A stretch of DNA of 64,000 bases from Pseudomonas fluorescens (GTDB taxonomy: Bacteria > Pseudomonadota > Gammaproteobacteria > Pseudomonadales > Pseudomonadaceae): NCBI RefSeq assembly GCF_005938625.1, contig NZ_VCNJ01000006.1, positions 56,067-120,066 of the forward strand, read 5' to 3'. The position numbers and the translations under genes are program-made. This document shows, one piece after another, positions 9,649 to 18,509 of this stretch; the first letter of the stretch is position 1; the number at the start of each line of letters is the position of its first letter. The notes beneath the pieces were generated by a model. The model searched no databases. It was given only the letters and a program-made list of their open reading frames with translations, and had not been told where the DNA came from.

Positions 9649-12600
9649 CTAAACGATACTGCCGTTATATCGATTTCTAATACGCATGGAGATATGTTGC
9701 CCCGTAACGATTATAACTACCTCTCCCGTTCTATCGGTGTTGTAAAATTGGGGGGTGGTCGAGTAATCGCGATAGACGGCAACTTCAACGTTTTCTGCTG
9801 GAGTGTCCAAGAATCTTGAGATCGCCCTGATTCCGTACTCTTCATAAAAATAGATAGGTCCGTCATGTATTTTCGTCCAGCGCTCAGCGGACACGAAGTG
9901 ATGACCCAACGACATGTGCCATGGTGAAGTCGTAGCCCACTTTCCTTCAAAACTCTCCAACCCCAATGAAAATCTGCCGCCCTGAGTGCTTCTTTTGCAG
10001 TCCAGAGCCCACTCTACCCACTTTGCACTCAGCATTTGCCCCTCCTTTGGATGTACCTCTATCCCCAGGCTTTCTGCACTGTCTCCCGCCCACGTCAGTT
10101 TCACCAAACGGCCCAATAAAGGACTGTCGGCTTTTACTTTTATGCGTATTGAATTGTATGCACCGAGGCAAGGATAGGCTGCTTCATCTAGTGCTTTCGG
10201 AACACCGTTGCATTGGACTTCAAATTCATTATCTAAATCGAAAGCTGACAATTGCCCAGGCAACAACCGATCAGGGAGATCCGGGCTGGTCAAATTCAGT
10301 GCAAAATCGCCGACGGGCCCTGATACCTCGGTTGAGACGCTCCAGCGAATAGGCTCTCCGTCCACCGGACGCAAGGTTTTCAGTTCAGGCTCGAACTTCA
10401 GCCCCAACGCTTCGGCCCCGGTCAGATCTTCCAGCGCCACACTCGCCCAGCCAATCAACCAGCTGTGTTTCCTTACTCTCAATTCCAGGTCGTAGGTATA
10501 GGCGCGTGACAGAATCAACTTTCCATCAACAAGATCCACCTCTTCGCCATTGAGCCAAAGGGTGAACTCCTGCAACCAGGTATCCGCGTTTGGAATCGCG
10601 GTAAACATTATCGATTTGACCTCCCATCCGGTATAACCACCTTTGACAGTCGCGCGCAACCACCCCTCCCTGACCGGAGGAAGCCTGAACTTGACCTCGG
10701 CTTTGCCGGTAGCATCCGTTTTCGTCGAGGCAATCTTGATGTCCGGATATTCCCACTCCACCTCGACATCAACCAACGGTTCAGCCGTCTGCGCGGAAAC
10801 CACAATTATCTGTGCTGAAACTTCCTGGCCCGGATGCCCACTGGGATCCGCACTTTGCAGTGACTGAATTTCCCGCGGTTGATGCAGGAAATAAGGCAAC
10901 GCAATCGACTCTGAATACAGGCTGTCGCCCACTGTGGCTGTCAATTGCACTGCACCAGGGGTCGTCGGTACAAACCGCACGCGTGCCACGCCGTAATAAT
11001 TGGTGGTGGTTGTCACTTCGCCAAGATCCGGGCTGCGCCACGTCACACTCACCCCGGCCATCGGCCTGCCGCTGATCACCGAGACCACTTCGACTTGCTC
11101 CGACACCTCAGCCCCCCAAAGCAATGTCTGGTTGACGCGCTGGCGTTCAGCGATTTTCAGCACGTGTTCACCCGGCCCCAGCGACATCGCAATGATGGGA
11201 GACAGGCGAGCCAGCCGAGTGGACGCAAAGCGCAAGCCAAAACTTCCGTCCGTGGAGCCGTGCGCCTTGAACGCATAGGTCTGTCCAAGATCTGAAAATT
11301 GTCGGGGATCACCCAGCCTTGGTTCCTCAAATTGCAAGCCCAGTGCTGCCGGTCCGGTGCCCGTCATTCCCAACGTCAGATCCTTGCCCACCAAGGCACT
11401 GTCTTTCGGCGCGATGACGTTCAATTTATGTTGGAGATTGTGCCGGGGGAAGAACGTTTGCGTACCCACCGGCTGTTTGTCCTGAAGGTCGAGACGCACC
11501 TCCAGCTCATCCCAGGGATCGCTTGCCAGCGCGTTGACCGTCATCGGACGACGATCTTCAAAGCCGTCAAAGCGACTGAGTACGGTCGCGATCACCGACT
11601 GCTCGCCGGCTTTTTGCGGCTTGAATTCGAAACCGCTCCAGCCATCCACCGTGGTTGGGATTTCTCGCGGTTCGGTATCGATTGTCCAGCTTACGGGCGC
11701 CTGATCCACGGGCTTTTCAGTGTAATGCGAGTAGACCTGCACCCACATCCACGCCGCATCCTGGTTCAGGACCGGATCCACCGCCGATTCACGCCACGCC
11801 TCAATCCTGAGTTTGTTGTGGTCCAGCACCATCGGCTTGGCGACCGCTTCGAATTGCAACTGCGGCAAGACCAGCGCCAAGGCAAATTCGGCAGGTTTCT
11901 CGCTTCCTCCAAAGTCCAGCGTCCAGGTCGCACCGCCGTCGCTCAATGTCTGCGGATCATCCCAGCGCGGATCAACCTTCGCATTCAATGAGTCAGCGGA
12001 TGCGCCCGTCCAGATCAACGATGCCTTGAGCCCGACCAAGGGACTCAGGGCATGGGGTAAAACCTTGAAGCGGTGAACAGCCTTGAGACAGGGGTACAGA
12101 CTGCGTTCGTCCAACGAGGACTGCACCTGATCGAGCATCAGCGTTACTTCCTCCTTGAGATCCTCGGCGAGCAGGCGTCCTGACAATTCGCGTACGCTCG
12201 GCAGAGCTTCAAGGCGCAGTTCAAGCTCAAACAAACTGCTGTGACTGTCGGCTTTATCTGAACCAAGCTCCCACTGCACTCCTTGCGCTATCAACGGTTT
12301 GGGTATTGTCAGGTCTGCAGGTTTCAATCCGATTCCAGGATCCTCGTTATCGCGCCAGTGCAGACTGATGTTCCGACCAAACCACTCACTGCCGGCAATG
12401 GGCAGGACTTTCAGCGTGTGGGTCTTGCCACGCAGACAAAGCACACCAAGCGGATTACCTTGCACATCGATATCGTCGAGCCAGATGCTGACCTGGCTTT
12501 TCCAAGGGCTCGTGGCGATGGCCGTGACGCTGAAGTCGTGCTCGGTCGATACCGCATCATCATGCGCCCTGAGAACAGCTTTGACAGTCAGTTCGCCGGC

Positions 12601-14361
12601 GGTCTTTGGCGTATACAGCAGACTCGCCCAACCACCGGATCCAGTGACATCGCGCACCGGTTCACCCTCCGGAATGATCCACTCGACCAACGCGTTGGTG
12701 ACCGGATCACCGTCACCGCTGACCGTCTCATGCACGGCCTGCAGCCGCAGCAGCACACTTTCGGCTTCGTCCACAATCGGGTATCTGTTGGCTTCGCGCA
12801 CCTCACCGATCCTGACCCGATTACGCGCCAGCGACATCGGTTTGGCAGGCGACGGCAACAACAGTTTCGAACAGGCCAGCGACAGCTTGAAGGAACCGTC
12901 GCGCTTATCCTCACTGCTCAGTGTCCAGACCATATCGGCCCCGGTGCCTTCTACCGGAACCTCAAGCGCAGGGTTGACATCGACACCCAACTGCTCAGGG
13001 CTGTCGCCACTCCAGCGCAAAGAAAACCCGGTTTCCAACAATGGACTGCCAGACGGTAGCGGCAGGCGCACTCGCAGGTCATGGGAGGTGCCACGATTCG
13101 GATAACCTTGCGCGTCCCAGGCCGTCTCGACACCTTCGACCACGGCCCGCAGGTCTTTCCAGGGGTCGTTGGCCAGTACCGGCACGTTGAAATTTCCAGT
13201 CCATACTCCACTGGCGTAATAAAGGCTTTCGACCGACGCTTCGATAACCGCCAGCCCCGCCTCCTTCGGCTCGAAGTCGTAGTAGGCCCAGCCCTGTTCA
13301 TCGGTATTGGACTCAGCTTTCACTCTGCCCCCCGCCACCGACCAGTTCACCTTGCAGCCCTCGATGGACTGCGTGGTGTAGAAAGAAGCAACTTGCACAC
13401 CCAATCGCACACGTTGTTCAAGTTCCAGCACCGGGTAATACGCCGCTTCGCGTGTATCCTTGAAGACCAGACGGTGATGCCCCAGTGATATGCAGATCGG
13501 AAAGGCTTCAGCGCGGTACTGGTTATGCAAGCTCAGCGAAAGCTCGTAGGGCAGGGGAACATCGGGCTTATCAGGAACCTGGACCGACCACGCTGACGTC
13601 AAAAGTTGATCGACGCCCCAATCGGGCTCCACTCGGACCGCATCCAGCGGATTGCCGGTGCTGAGCAAAGCGGCTTTGGTACCTAGCCATGCATTGCCTG
13701 GCTCGGGCTCAAACGACAACTGGTGTGGCATGAACATCGGCAATGGGTTTTCTTCCTCGCCCAACGATGCCCCCACACACAGATACACCTTCTGCTCTGA
13801 CGTCAGGCGCTCTTGATCCAGATGCACCGCTTGCAGCTTCAAGTCATCCAGTTGCAGCTGGATGTCCAGGTGGGTAATGCAGATTTTCGACCAAAGATCA
13901 TTCTGGTTATTCAGCGGGCTGTGAATCTCGATACGCAGCGTGTCATCGCGAGCGAACGCCCCCCCCAAAGGCAATATGTATTCTTTCAGCTCCAGCTCCA
14001 AGGGTCGCCCGGCTTCGCGATGGGCCTGGCCTTGGGCGTGGCCAAGCGGGTTGTGCGGTTTGAGCTCGATCTCGTGCAATTTCTCCTCACCCTTGAAGAT
14101 GAACACCCAGCCCGATTTTTCGTGTCTCGTTTCGCACAAGAAACTCAACGTATAACGCGCGTCTTCACCGGGAGTCTGCGGTATCCACAAGTCCTGACTT
14201 GCCAGGCCACCATTCTTGACGGCCATAAAGGGCGTCTGGTCCCCATTCCACCACTCTCCCTCTCTGAAGACCGACCCCCACGTATTCCATTGAGTCAGTC
14301 CTAGACTAAACTTACCGTTACGAATCAGACTTTCGTTGGCGTAAACCCCTGGGTTACTCAT
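9649..14361 (-). CDS. Modular Ig-like (Big_1-type) protein co-transcribed with split TcA
   Basis: This 1570-residue protein has no recognisable signal peptide. Residues 1-130 resemble a carbohydrate-binding jelly roll (LIRNGKFSLGLTQWNTWGSV). The rest alternates two module types. One is an invasin/Big_1-like Ig fold, about five copies, marked by phrases such as VNWSVAGG then TDEQGWAYYDFEPKEAG, VSWTIDTEP then GWSGFEFKPQKAG, and VTWRSPDLG then YYGVARVRFVPTTPG. The other is a beta module marked by PLLGR..KLTWAGDSAESLG and by SLGHHRLV, SLARNRVRI or SLGHHFVSA. It overlaps the TcaB-like gene by 8 nt and has a good AAGGAG ribosome site, so it belongs to the Tc operon. The domain types suggest adhesion or receptor binding. 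It is not a known Tc subunit, and the role is inference. Confidence 0.7.
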   Translation of the reverse strand: MSNPGVYANESLIRNGKFSLGLTQWNTWGSVFREGEWWNGDQTPFMAVKNGGLASQDLWIPQTPGEDARYTLSFLCETRHEKSGWVFIFKGEEKLHEIELKPHNPLGHAQGQAHREAGRPLELELKEYILPLGGAFARDDTLRIEIHSPLNNQNDLWSKICITHLDIQLQLDDLKLQAVHLDQERLTSEQKVYLCVGASLGEEENPLPMFMPHQLSFEPEPGNAWLGTKAALLSTGNPLDAVRVEPDWGVDQLLTSAWSVQVPDKPDVPLPYELSLSLHNQYRAEAFPICISLGHHRLVFKDTREAAYYPVLELEQRVRLGVQVASFYTTQSIEGCKVNWSVAGGRVKAESNTDEQGWAYYDFEPKEAGLAVIEASVESLYYASGVWTGNFNVPVLANDPWKDLRAVVEGVETAWDAQGYPNRGTSHDLRVRLPLPSGSPLLETGFSLRWSGDSPEQLGVDVNPALEVPVEGTGADMVWTLSSEDKRDGSFKLSLACSKLLLPSPAKPMSLARNRVRIGEVREANRYPIVDEAESVLLRLQAVHETVSGDGDPVTNALVEWIIPEGEPVRDVTGSGGWASLLYTPKTAGELTVKAVLRAHDDAVSTEHDFSVTAIATSPWKSQVSIWLDDIDVQGNPLGVLCLRGKTHTLKVLPIAGSEWFGRNISLHWRDNEDPGIGLKPADLTIPKPLIAQGVQWELGSDKADSHSSLFELELRLEALPSVRELSGRLLAEDLKEEVTLMLDQVQSSLDERSLYPCLKAVHRFKVLPHALSPLVGLKASLIWTGASADSLNAKVDPRWDDPQTLSDGGATWTLDFGGSEKPAEFALALVLPQLQFEAVAKPMVLDHNKLRIEAWRESAVDPVLNQDAAWMWVQVYSHYTEKPVDQAPVSWTIDTEPREIPTTVDGWSGFEFKPQKAGEQSVIATVLSRFDGFEDRRPMTVNALASDPWDELEVRLDLQDKQPVGTQTFFPRHNLQHKLNVIAPKDSALVGKDLTLGMTGTGPAALGLQFEEPRLGDPRQFSDLGQTYAFKAHGSTDGSFGLRFASTRLARLSPIIAMSLGPGEHVLKIAERQRVNQTLLWGAEVSEQVEVVSVISGRPMAGVSVTWRSPDLGEVTTTTNYYGVARVRFVPTTPGAVQLTATVGDSLYSESIALPYFLHQPREIQSLQSADPSGHPGQEVSAQIIVVSAQTAEPLVDVEVEWEYPDIKIASTKTDATGKAEVKFRLPPVREGWLRATVKGGYTGWEVKSIMFTAIPNADTWLQEFTLWLNGEEVDLVDGKLILSRAYTYDLELRVRKHSWLIGWASVALEDLTGAEALGLKFEPELKTLRPVDGEPIRWSVSTEVSGPVGDFALNLTSPDLPDRLLPGQLSAFDLDNEFEVQCNGVPKALDEAAYPCLGAYNSIRIKVKADSPLLGRLVKLTWAGDSAESLGIEVHPKEGQMLSAKWVEWALDCKRSTQGGRFSLGLESFEGKWATTSPWHMSLGHHFVSAERWTKIHDGPIYFYEEYGIRAISRFLDTPAENVEVAVYRDYSTTPQFYNTDRTGEVVIIVTGQHISMRIRNRYNGSIV

Positions 14362-17300
14362 GGCGGCTCGCTCCTTGACGTTGACGCTTTGCGCCAGCTG
14401 TTTTAGCCGTGCTGACCAAGTCTTCTACGTGTCGCCCGAAGGCAGGATCACCCGCTTTGGCCATGTAGTAGACGCGCACCACGACATCCGAAAGGGAGCG
14501 CAGCATTGCCGCCTGCGAATCTTGTGCGACCCAAGGGAAATTCAATCTCCAGCTGGAGACCGCACCGGTATTCTCGAACGGATTGAGCAAGCCCTCATCA
14601 GGTTTCATTGCCGTCAGACCATTGTCGGCAATGCCCTTGGAAAGGACGATCTGTTGACCGCTGCGCAGGTTGAATTGCACCTCGACAGGAGCCCCACCGG
14701 CCTTAACGTCATGCAAATACTTGACCGACTGCGACGTTGCCTTGGTGGCCGTCATGCTACCGAGCTGAACCAGAGAGGCACGCACATCCTCGTAAGGCCC
14801 GGTGAGAACCGGCAGATCAATCTCTATCGCGCTGATCTGTCGGCAGTAATGTCCAGGATGATCGCGGTCGAACAGCAACTGTGTGAGCTGGAACTCCAGC
14901 GAGCCATTGGTTTGCAGATCCGCCAACGCATCCGTCCAGCTATCAATACCCGGCTGAGGGTCAATTTCATCATCGAACAATTGGCGCAACGAAATGGTCT
15001 TGACAAGCTCCAGCCGTCGCTCGTTGCGTTGCAGGTACTCTCTTTCCATACGCAGGAGGTACGCGCGCAAATGCTCGCCGGCCGTCAAACCATGACGCTG
15101 ATCCAGCCAGAACTGCTGCAACGGCCACTGTGTTTCGTAATCACCGGTTTCGGCACTCAACGACGCCTGGGCACTGAAGCACAAACTGAGTACCGCATCG
15201 TAGGCCTGGTAATGCAACGCCTTGAGCTGACCGATCATCCAGCCGTACAGCTCAGCATTGGTCGCACGCTTTTGCAGAAAGTTGTACACCGCCAATGCCT
15301 GGCCGTTGGCCCGCAACGTTTGCGCCAGGCTGGAACGGGCAGCCTCCACCGCATGCCGTTGCGCCTCGATTTGTGCATTGATCGCACCGACCTCCGCCTG
15401 CGCCTGATCGCGTTGCAGCCCCCATTCATTCCGGCGACGACGATAGCCTTCAGTGGTTGACTGTTTATCGGCATCGATTTGCAACAGCGACGAGGCGACT
15501 TCCAGTCCAAAACACACGGCATCGGCCACTTTTTCAACACGATGGCCGCCGTTGGCCAGGCCAAAAACGTTTGGTAAAGCCGCCAGAACTGCCCCTACAG
15601 ACTTGGTGACCTTTGCGGTCAACGCAAACACCTTCGACTGATCCAGGCTGGCCATGACCTGATATTCAACGGCCGACACGTTTTCGTCATAGCGCTGGGC
15701 ATACGCATCAGCGCGCTGCTGTGCCACCGTACGACTCTGCTCAAGAGCCGTTACGCTCGCCTCCAGTTGCGCGATGGATTGCTCTTGTACTGTCTGTGCG
15801 TAGCTGCCCAGTTCCACCAGATGGTTTTGCTGCAGTTCTTCCTGCTCGGCGCGGTCGCGACGCTCAAGCAGACTGAGCACCTGACTGCCGTATTCCTGCA
15901 GTGCTTGCACGGCCCGCAATGCGACCTCGAATGTCACGCGCCAACGGAATGCGTTGACCACCAACCGCCCCCCCAAAGGCCTCGGGCCGGCGGCACCGGC
16001 CACTGCGAGATCGCGCAGCAATTGATTCGGATCAGTCGCAGGGCTGAACAAGGGAATGTCCAGAGGCTTGCCATCCAGCGAGAGGTTGTTACGCAGGTTG
16101 TAAATGCGCTGCTGCGGCGCGGCAAACAGGTCGAGCAACGATTGATTGACGGGAATCTTGAATGGCCCGCAGGCCAATAGCCCAAGCATGGGCGCCGTAT
16201 CGGAGCCGGACGGAATATCGGCCAGACTGAAGTTGAATGTCTGTTCGAATGCTTCCAGAGCCGGACGCGTGCCACACTGCAACAGCAGGTTGCCGACCGT
16301 ATCGGTTTGCCAATGACTCACCACCCGAGCATCAGGCGCCTTGCCCATCAGAAAGCCAGCCTGCACGTAACACAGTTTGGCCGCCACCAGGCTGTCTCGC
16401 GTCAGTTGGCGGTAATGCCAATCCCCCCACGCCATCAGATTTTTAACGTACTCGGTAAACATCAGTATTCTGAAGTGCACTGGCTTCGAATAGCCAATGG
16501 CATCCGGGTCGGCCGGAGCCAGCGCTTCACAGCCGGCATTGCCTTGATTCATCCCCAAGGGTCGGCTGCGCCAATAGCGCGGTTTAGTCGGCAGCGAGGC
16601 GTCCTCTTCGATCGCCTGCGGATCAAAAATGTAATGCAGCCACTGTTGCGCCTCCAGATAACGTTCCTCATCGCGCAGGCGTATCGCTACAAAGTGCGCC
16701 AAATGAACAAACAATTCCCAGAAAAACAGCCCGTTGGCACCATCAAAAGCACCGTTTGGCTCGATGAAATCACTGCCTGTCGGCGGTGGTTCATGTATGA
16801 ACTGGGTGTCCCAGTGCAACACCGCCTCCACCGAGATATTGGCGCGCCAGACCAGTTCCGGACCAAACAGCGAATTCAGGCGGGTGTATTGCAGCTTTAG
16901 CGACGATTGGTTGAATGAGAGAAACTGGGCGGCATCGACGGTGTTCTTCACCAGAGTGGGCGGGATGAAATCCAGCAGACTGGCAACATTCAGTGTGAAT
17001 TGCTTGACGCCGTACGCCCCGGCGTCGAGAGAGAAAGTGGTTTCCTTCGACCAGGTTCCTTTCGCCCGACTGAACTCCCTTTCAGCGTCCATGTACCAGT
17101 TACCTGCGATCGGTTGATCCGCAGTAACGTCTCGTGGGTCATCATTTGTTCGGTTCAACAACCTCAATGCAATGCTCTGCGTCTCGATAGTCGACTGGCC
17201 CGTTGGCATACAAAATCCCTGCACCACCAGTACATCTCGACCAGCCGCACCGCTACCTTCACGTCGTGCCGTGACGCGCAACCCCAGAAACGGCGCCATC

Positions 17301-18454
17301 GTACCGCCTGTTACTACCCGGCTGACAATCTCAACCTGACTGGGCAGCCGATGCTGAACGGTCTCGGTGGGTTTGAAGCGTTCATCCCAGTCCTTGTCCA
17401 GCCACGCGACATCGTCATACGTCACGGGCCGCATCAGTACATCGTGAACCGTACGCGCCGACACTTTCAGAGTGCCATAGAGCCCTTCGAACAGGATGCC
17501 CAGCACCCCTTTGGGTTCCACGGAATCGGTGCGCACCGTCGCCACCATGGCAGTCAAAGAAAACCGGGCACCGTCAACATTCGGGTACGCGGAACTGTGC
17601 ACAATCAACGGTGCAGACCATTGCCCGTTCTGCGTCATGAAAGCCAGATTGATATCCAGCTTGCCGTCTATGGACTCGCCGGACTCGCCGTTGGCCTTAC
17701 CGGCGACCGGGTCTCGCCACTCCGCCCAAACCAGACACAATCGGCCATTCCAGAACACCGGGCGTATGTCCAGAACCTGATTGGCGGGCTGAACGTCCAC
17801 GGCTTGCCATTCGCTCCACGCCGCCGGGTTGACCGCCGTACAGGTCGGCGTCAGCTCGATCTGTGCCCTGCGCCAGAAGTACTGGCACGGTTGCACACGC
17901 TGGCGCCCGATGAAGTAGTAATCGGCACGTTCAGGCGTATCTCCGTCCATGTAGCAACTGAGAACATCCAGATCGCAGGTTTGCTCGAACGTTTGCAAAT
18001 ATCCGCGTATCGCTGCCTGAACCGAATCCACACTCAAACGCGCTTGATTGAGGTCGTTTTCAAGGTTTTTGAACAGGCTGGTCTTGCGCTGGCGGACAAA
18101 CGGGTTGATGTAGTTTTCCGGGTAGAGGCTGATCAGTTGTACTGCCGCCCAGTCCGGATAGTTGCTGTAGAGGTCCCACTGCGCCAGATGTTCTACAGGC
18201 ACCTGGTAATGGGTGAAGCCCGGTTCCAGTTTGCGATGCACCGCGTTTATATACTGCTGCACGCAACTGATCGCTTCAGCGACCCATGAGCTTTGCCTGG
18301 CATAAGTGTCCAGTGGATCCATACGCAGCAATTCAAACAGATCTTCGGGCGTTTTCAGGAACGGGTACTTTTGCCTGTTGATCTTTCCAATGCAGTAATC
18401 GAGCAAAGCCGAACGACGTTTTTCCAGCAAATCACCCGTGGTGTTCAAATCCAT
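14354..18454 (-). CDS. Tc toxin subunit A, C-terminal half (TcaB-like): pore domain and TcB-binding region
   Basis: TcA forms the pentameric, receptor-binding, pore-forming syringe of toxin complexes. This 1366-residue protein is its C-terminal half. The N-terminal two thirds carry the neuraminidase-like/ABC-toxin region (about residues 100-330) and beta-rich parts. A long amphipathic coiled coil of about residues 880-1130 (QSRTVAQQRADAYAQRYDEN, then QAQAEVGAINAQIEAQRHAV) is the pore helix region. The C terminus contains IEIDLPVLTGPYEDVRASL, typical of the TcB-binding domain. It starts at ATG 18454 behind a GGGAG site, 55 nt after the TcaA-like stop, and overlaps the next gene by 8 nt. With the TcaA-like partner it totals about 2570 residues, the size of a one-piece TcdA. 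The split resembles Photorhabdus TcaA/TcaB. Confidence 0.88.
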   Translation of the reverse strand: MDLNTTGDLLEKRRSALLDYCIGKINRQKYPFLKTPEDLFELLRMDPLDTYARQSSWVAEAISCVQQYINAVHRKLEPGFTHYQVPVEHLAQWDLYSNYPDWAAVQLISLYPENYINPFVRQRKTSLFKNLENDLNQARLSVDSVQAAIRGYLQTFEQTCDLDVLSCYMDGDTPERADYYFIGRQRVQPCQYFWRRAQIELTPTCTAVNPAAWSEWQAVDVQPANQVLDIRPVFWNGRLCLVWAEWRDPVAGKANGESGESIDGKLDINLAFMTQNGQWSAPLIVHSSAYPNVDGARFSLTAMVATVRTDSVEPKGVLGILFEGLYGTLKVSARTVHDVLMRPVTYDDVAWLDKDWDERFKPTETVQHRLPSQVEIVSRVVTGGTMAPFLGLRVTARREGSGAAGRDVLVVQGFCMPTGQSTIETQSIALRLLNRTNDDPRDVTADQPIAGNWYMDAEREFSRAKGTWSKETTFSLDAGAYGVKQFTLNVASLLDFIPPTLVKNTVDAAQFLSFNQSSLKLQYTRLNSLFGPELVWRANISVEAVLHWDTQFIHEPPPTGSDFIEPNGAFDGANGLFFWELFVHLAHFVAIRLRDEERYLEAQQWLHYIFDPQAIEEDASLPTKPRYWRSRPLGMNQGNAGCEALAPADPDAIGYSKPVHFRILMFTEYVKNLMAWGDWHYRQLTRDSLVAAKLCYVQAGFLMGKAPDARVVSHWQTDTVGNLLLQCGTRPALEAFEQTFNFSLADIPSGSDTAPMLGLLACGPFKIPVNQSLLDLFAAPQQRIYNLRNNLSLDGKPLDIPLFSPATDPNQLLRDLAVAGAAGPRPLGGRLVVNAFRWRVTFEVALRAVQALQEYGSQVLSLLERRDRAEQEELQQNHLVELGSYAQTVQEQSIAQLEASVTALEQSRTVAQQRADAYAQRYDENVSAVEYQVMASLDQSKVFALTAKVTKSVGAVLAALPNVFGLANGGHRVEKVADAVCFGLEVASSLLQIDADKQSTTEGYRRRRNEWGLQRDQAQAEVGAINAQIEAQRHAVEAARSSLAQTLRANGQALAVYNFLQKRATNAELYGWMIGQLKALHYQAYDAVLSLCFSAQASLSAETGDYETQWPLQQFWLDQRHGLTAGEHLRAYLLRMEREYLQRNERRLELVKTISLRQLFDDEIDPQPGIDSWTDALADLQTNGSLEFQLTQLLFDRDHPGHYCRQISAIEIDLPVLTGPYEDVRASLVQLGSMTATKATSQSVKYLHDVKAGGAPVEVQFNLRSGQQIVLSKGIADNGLTAMKPDEGLLNPFENTGAVSSWRLNFPWVAQDSQAAMLRSLSDVVVRVYYMAKAGDPAFGRHVEDLVSTAKTAGAKRQRQGASRHE

Positions 18455-18509
18455 GATCCGTGCTCCCTGGAGCTAAATCCTGAGTCGAATGGCCGTGAGG
18501 CCACGCCAT

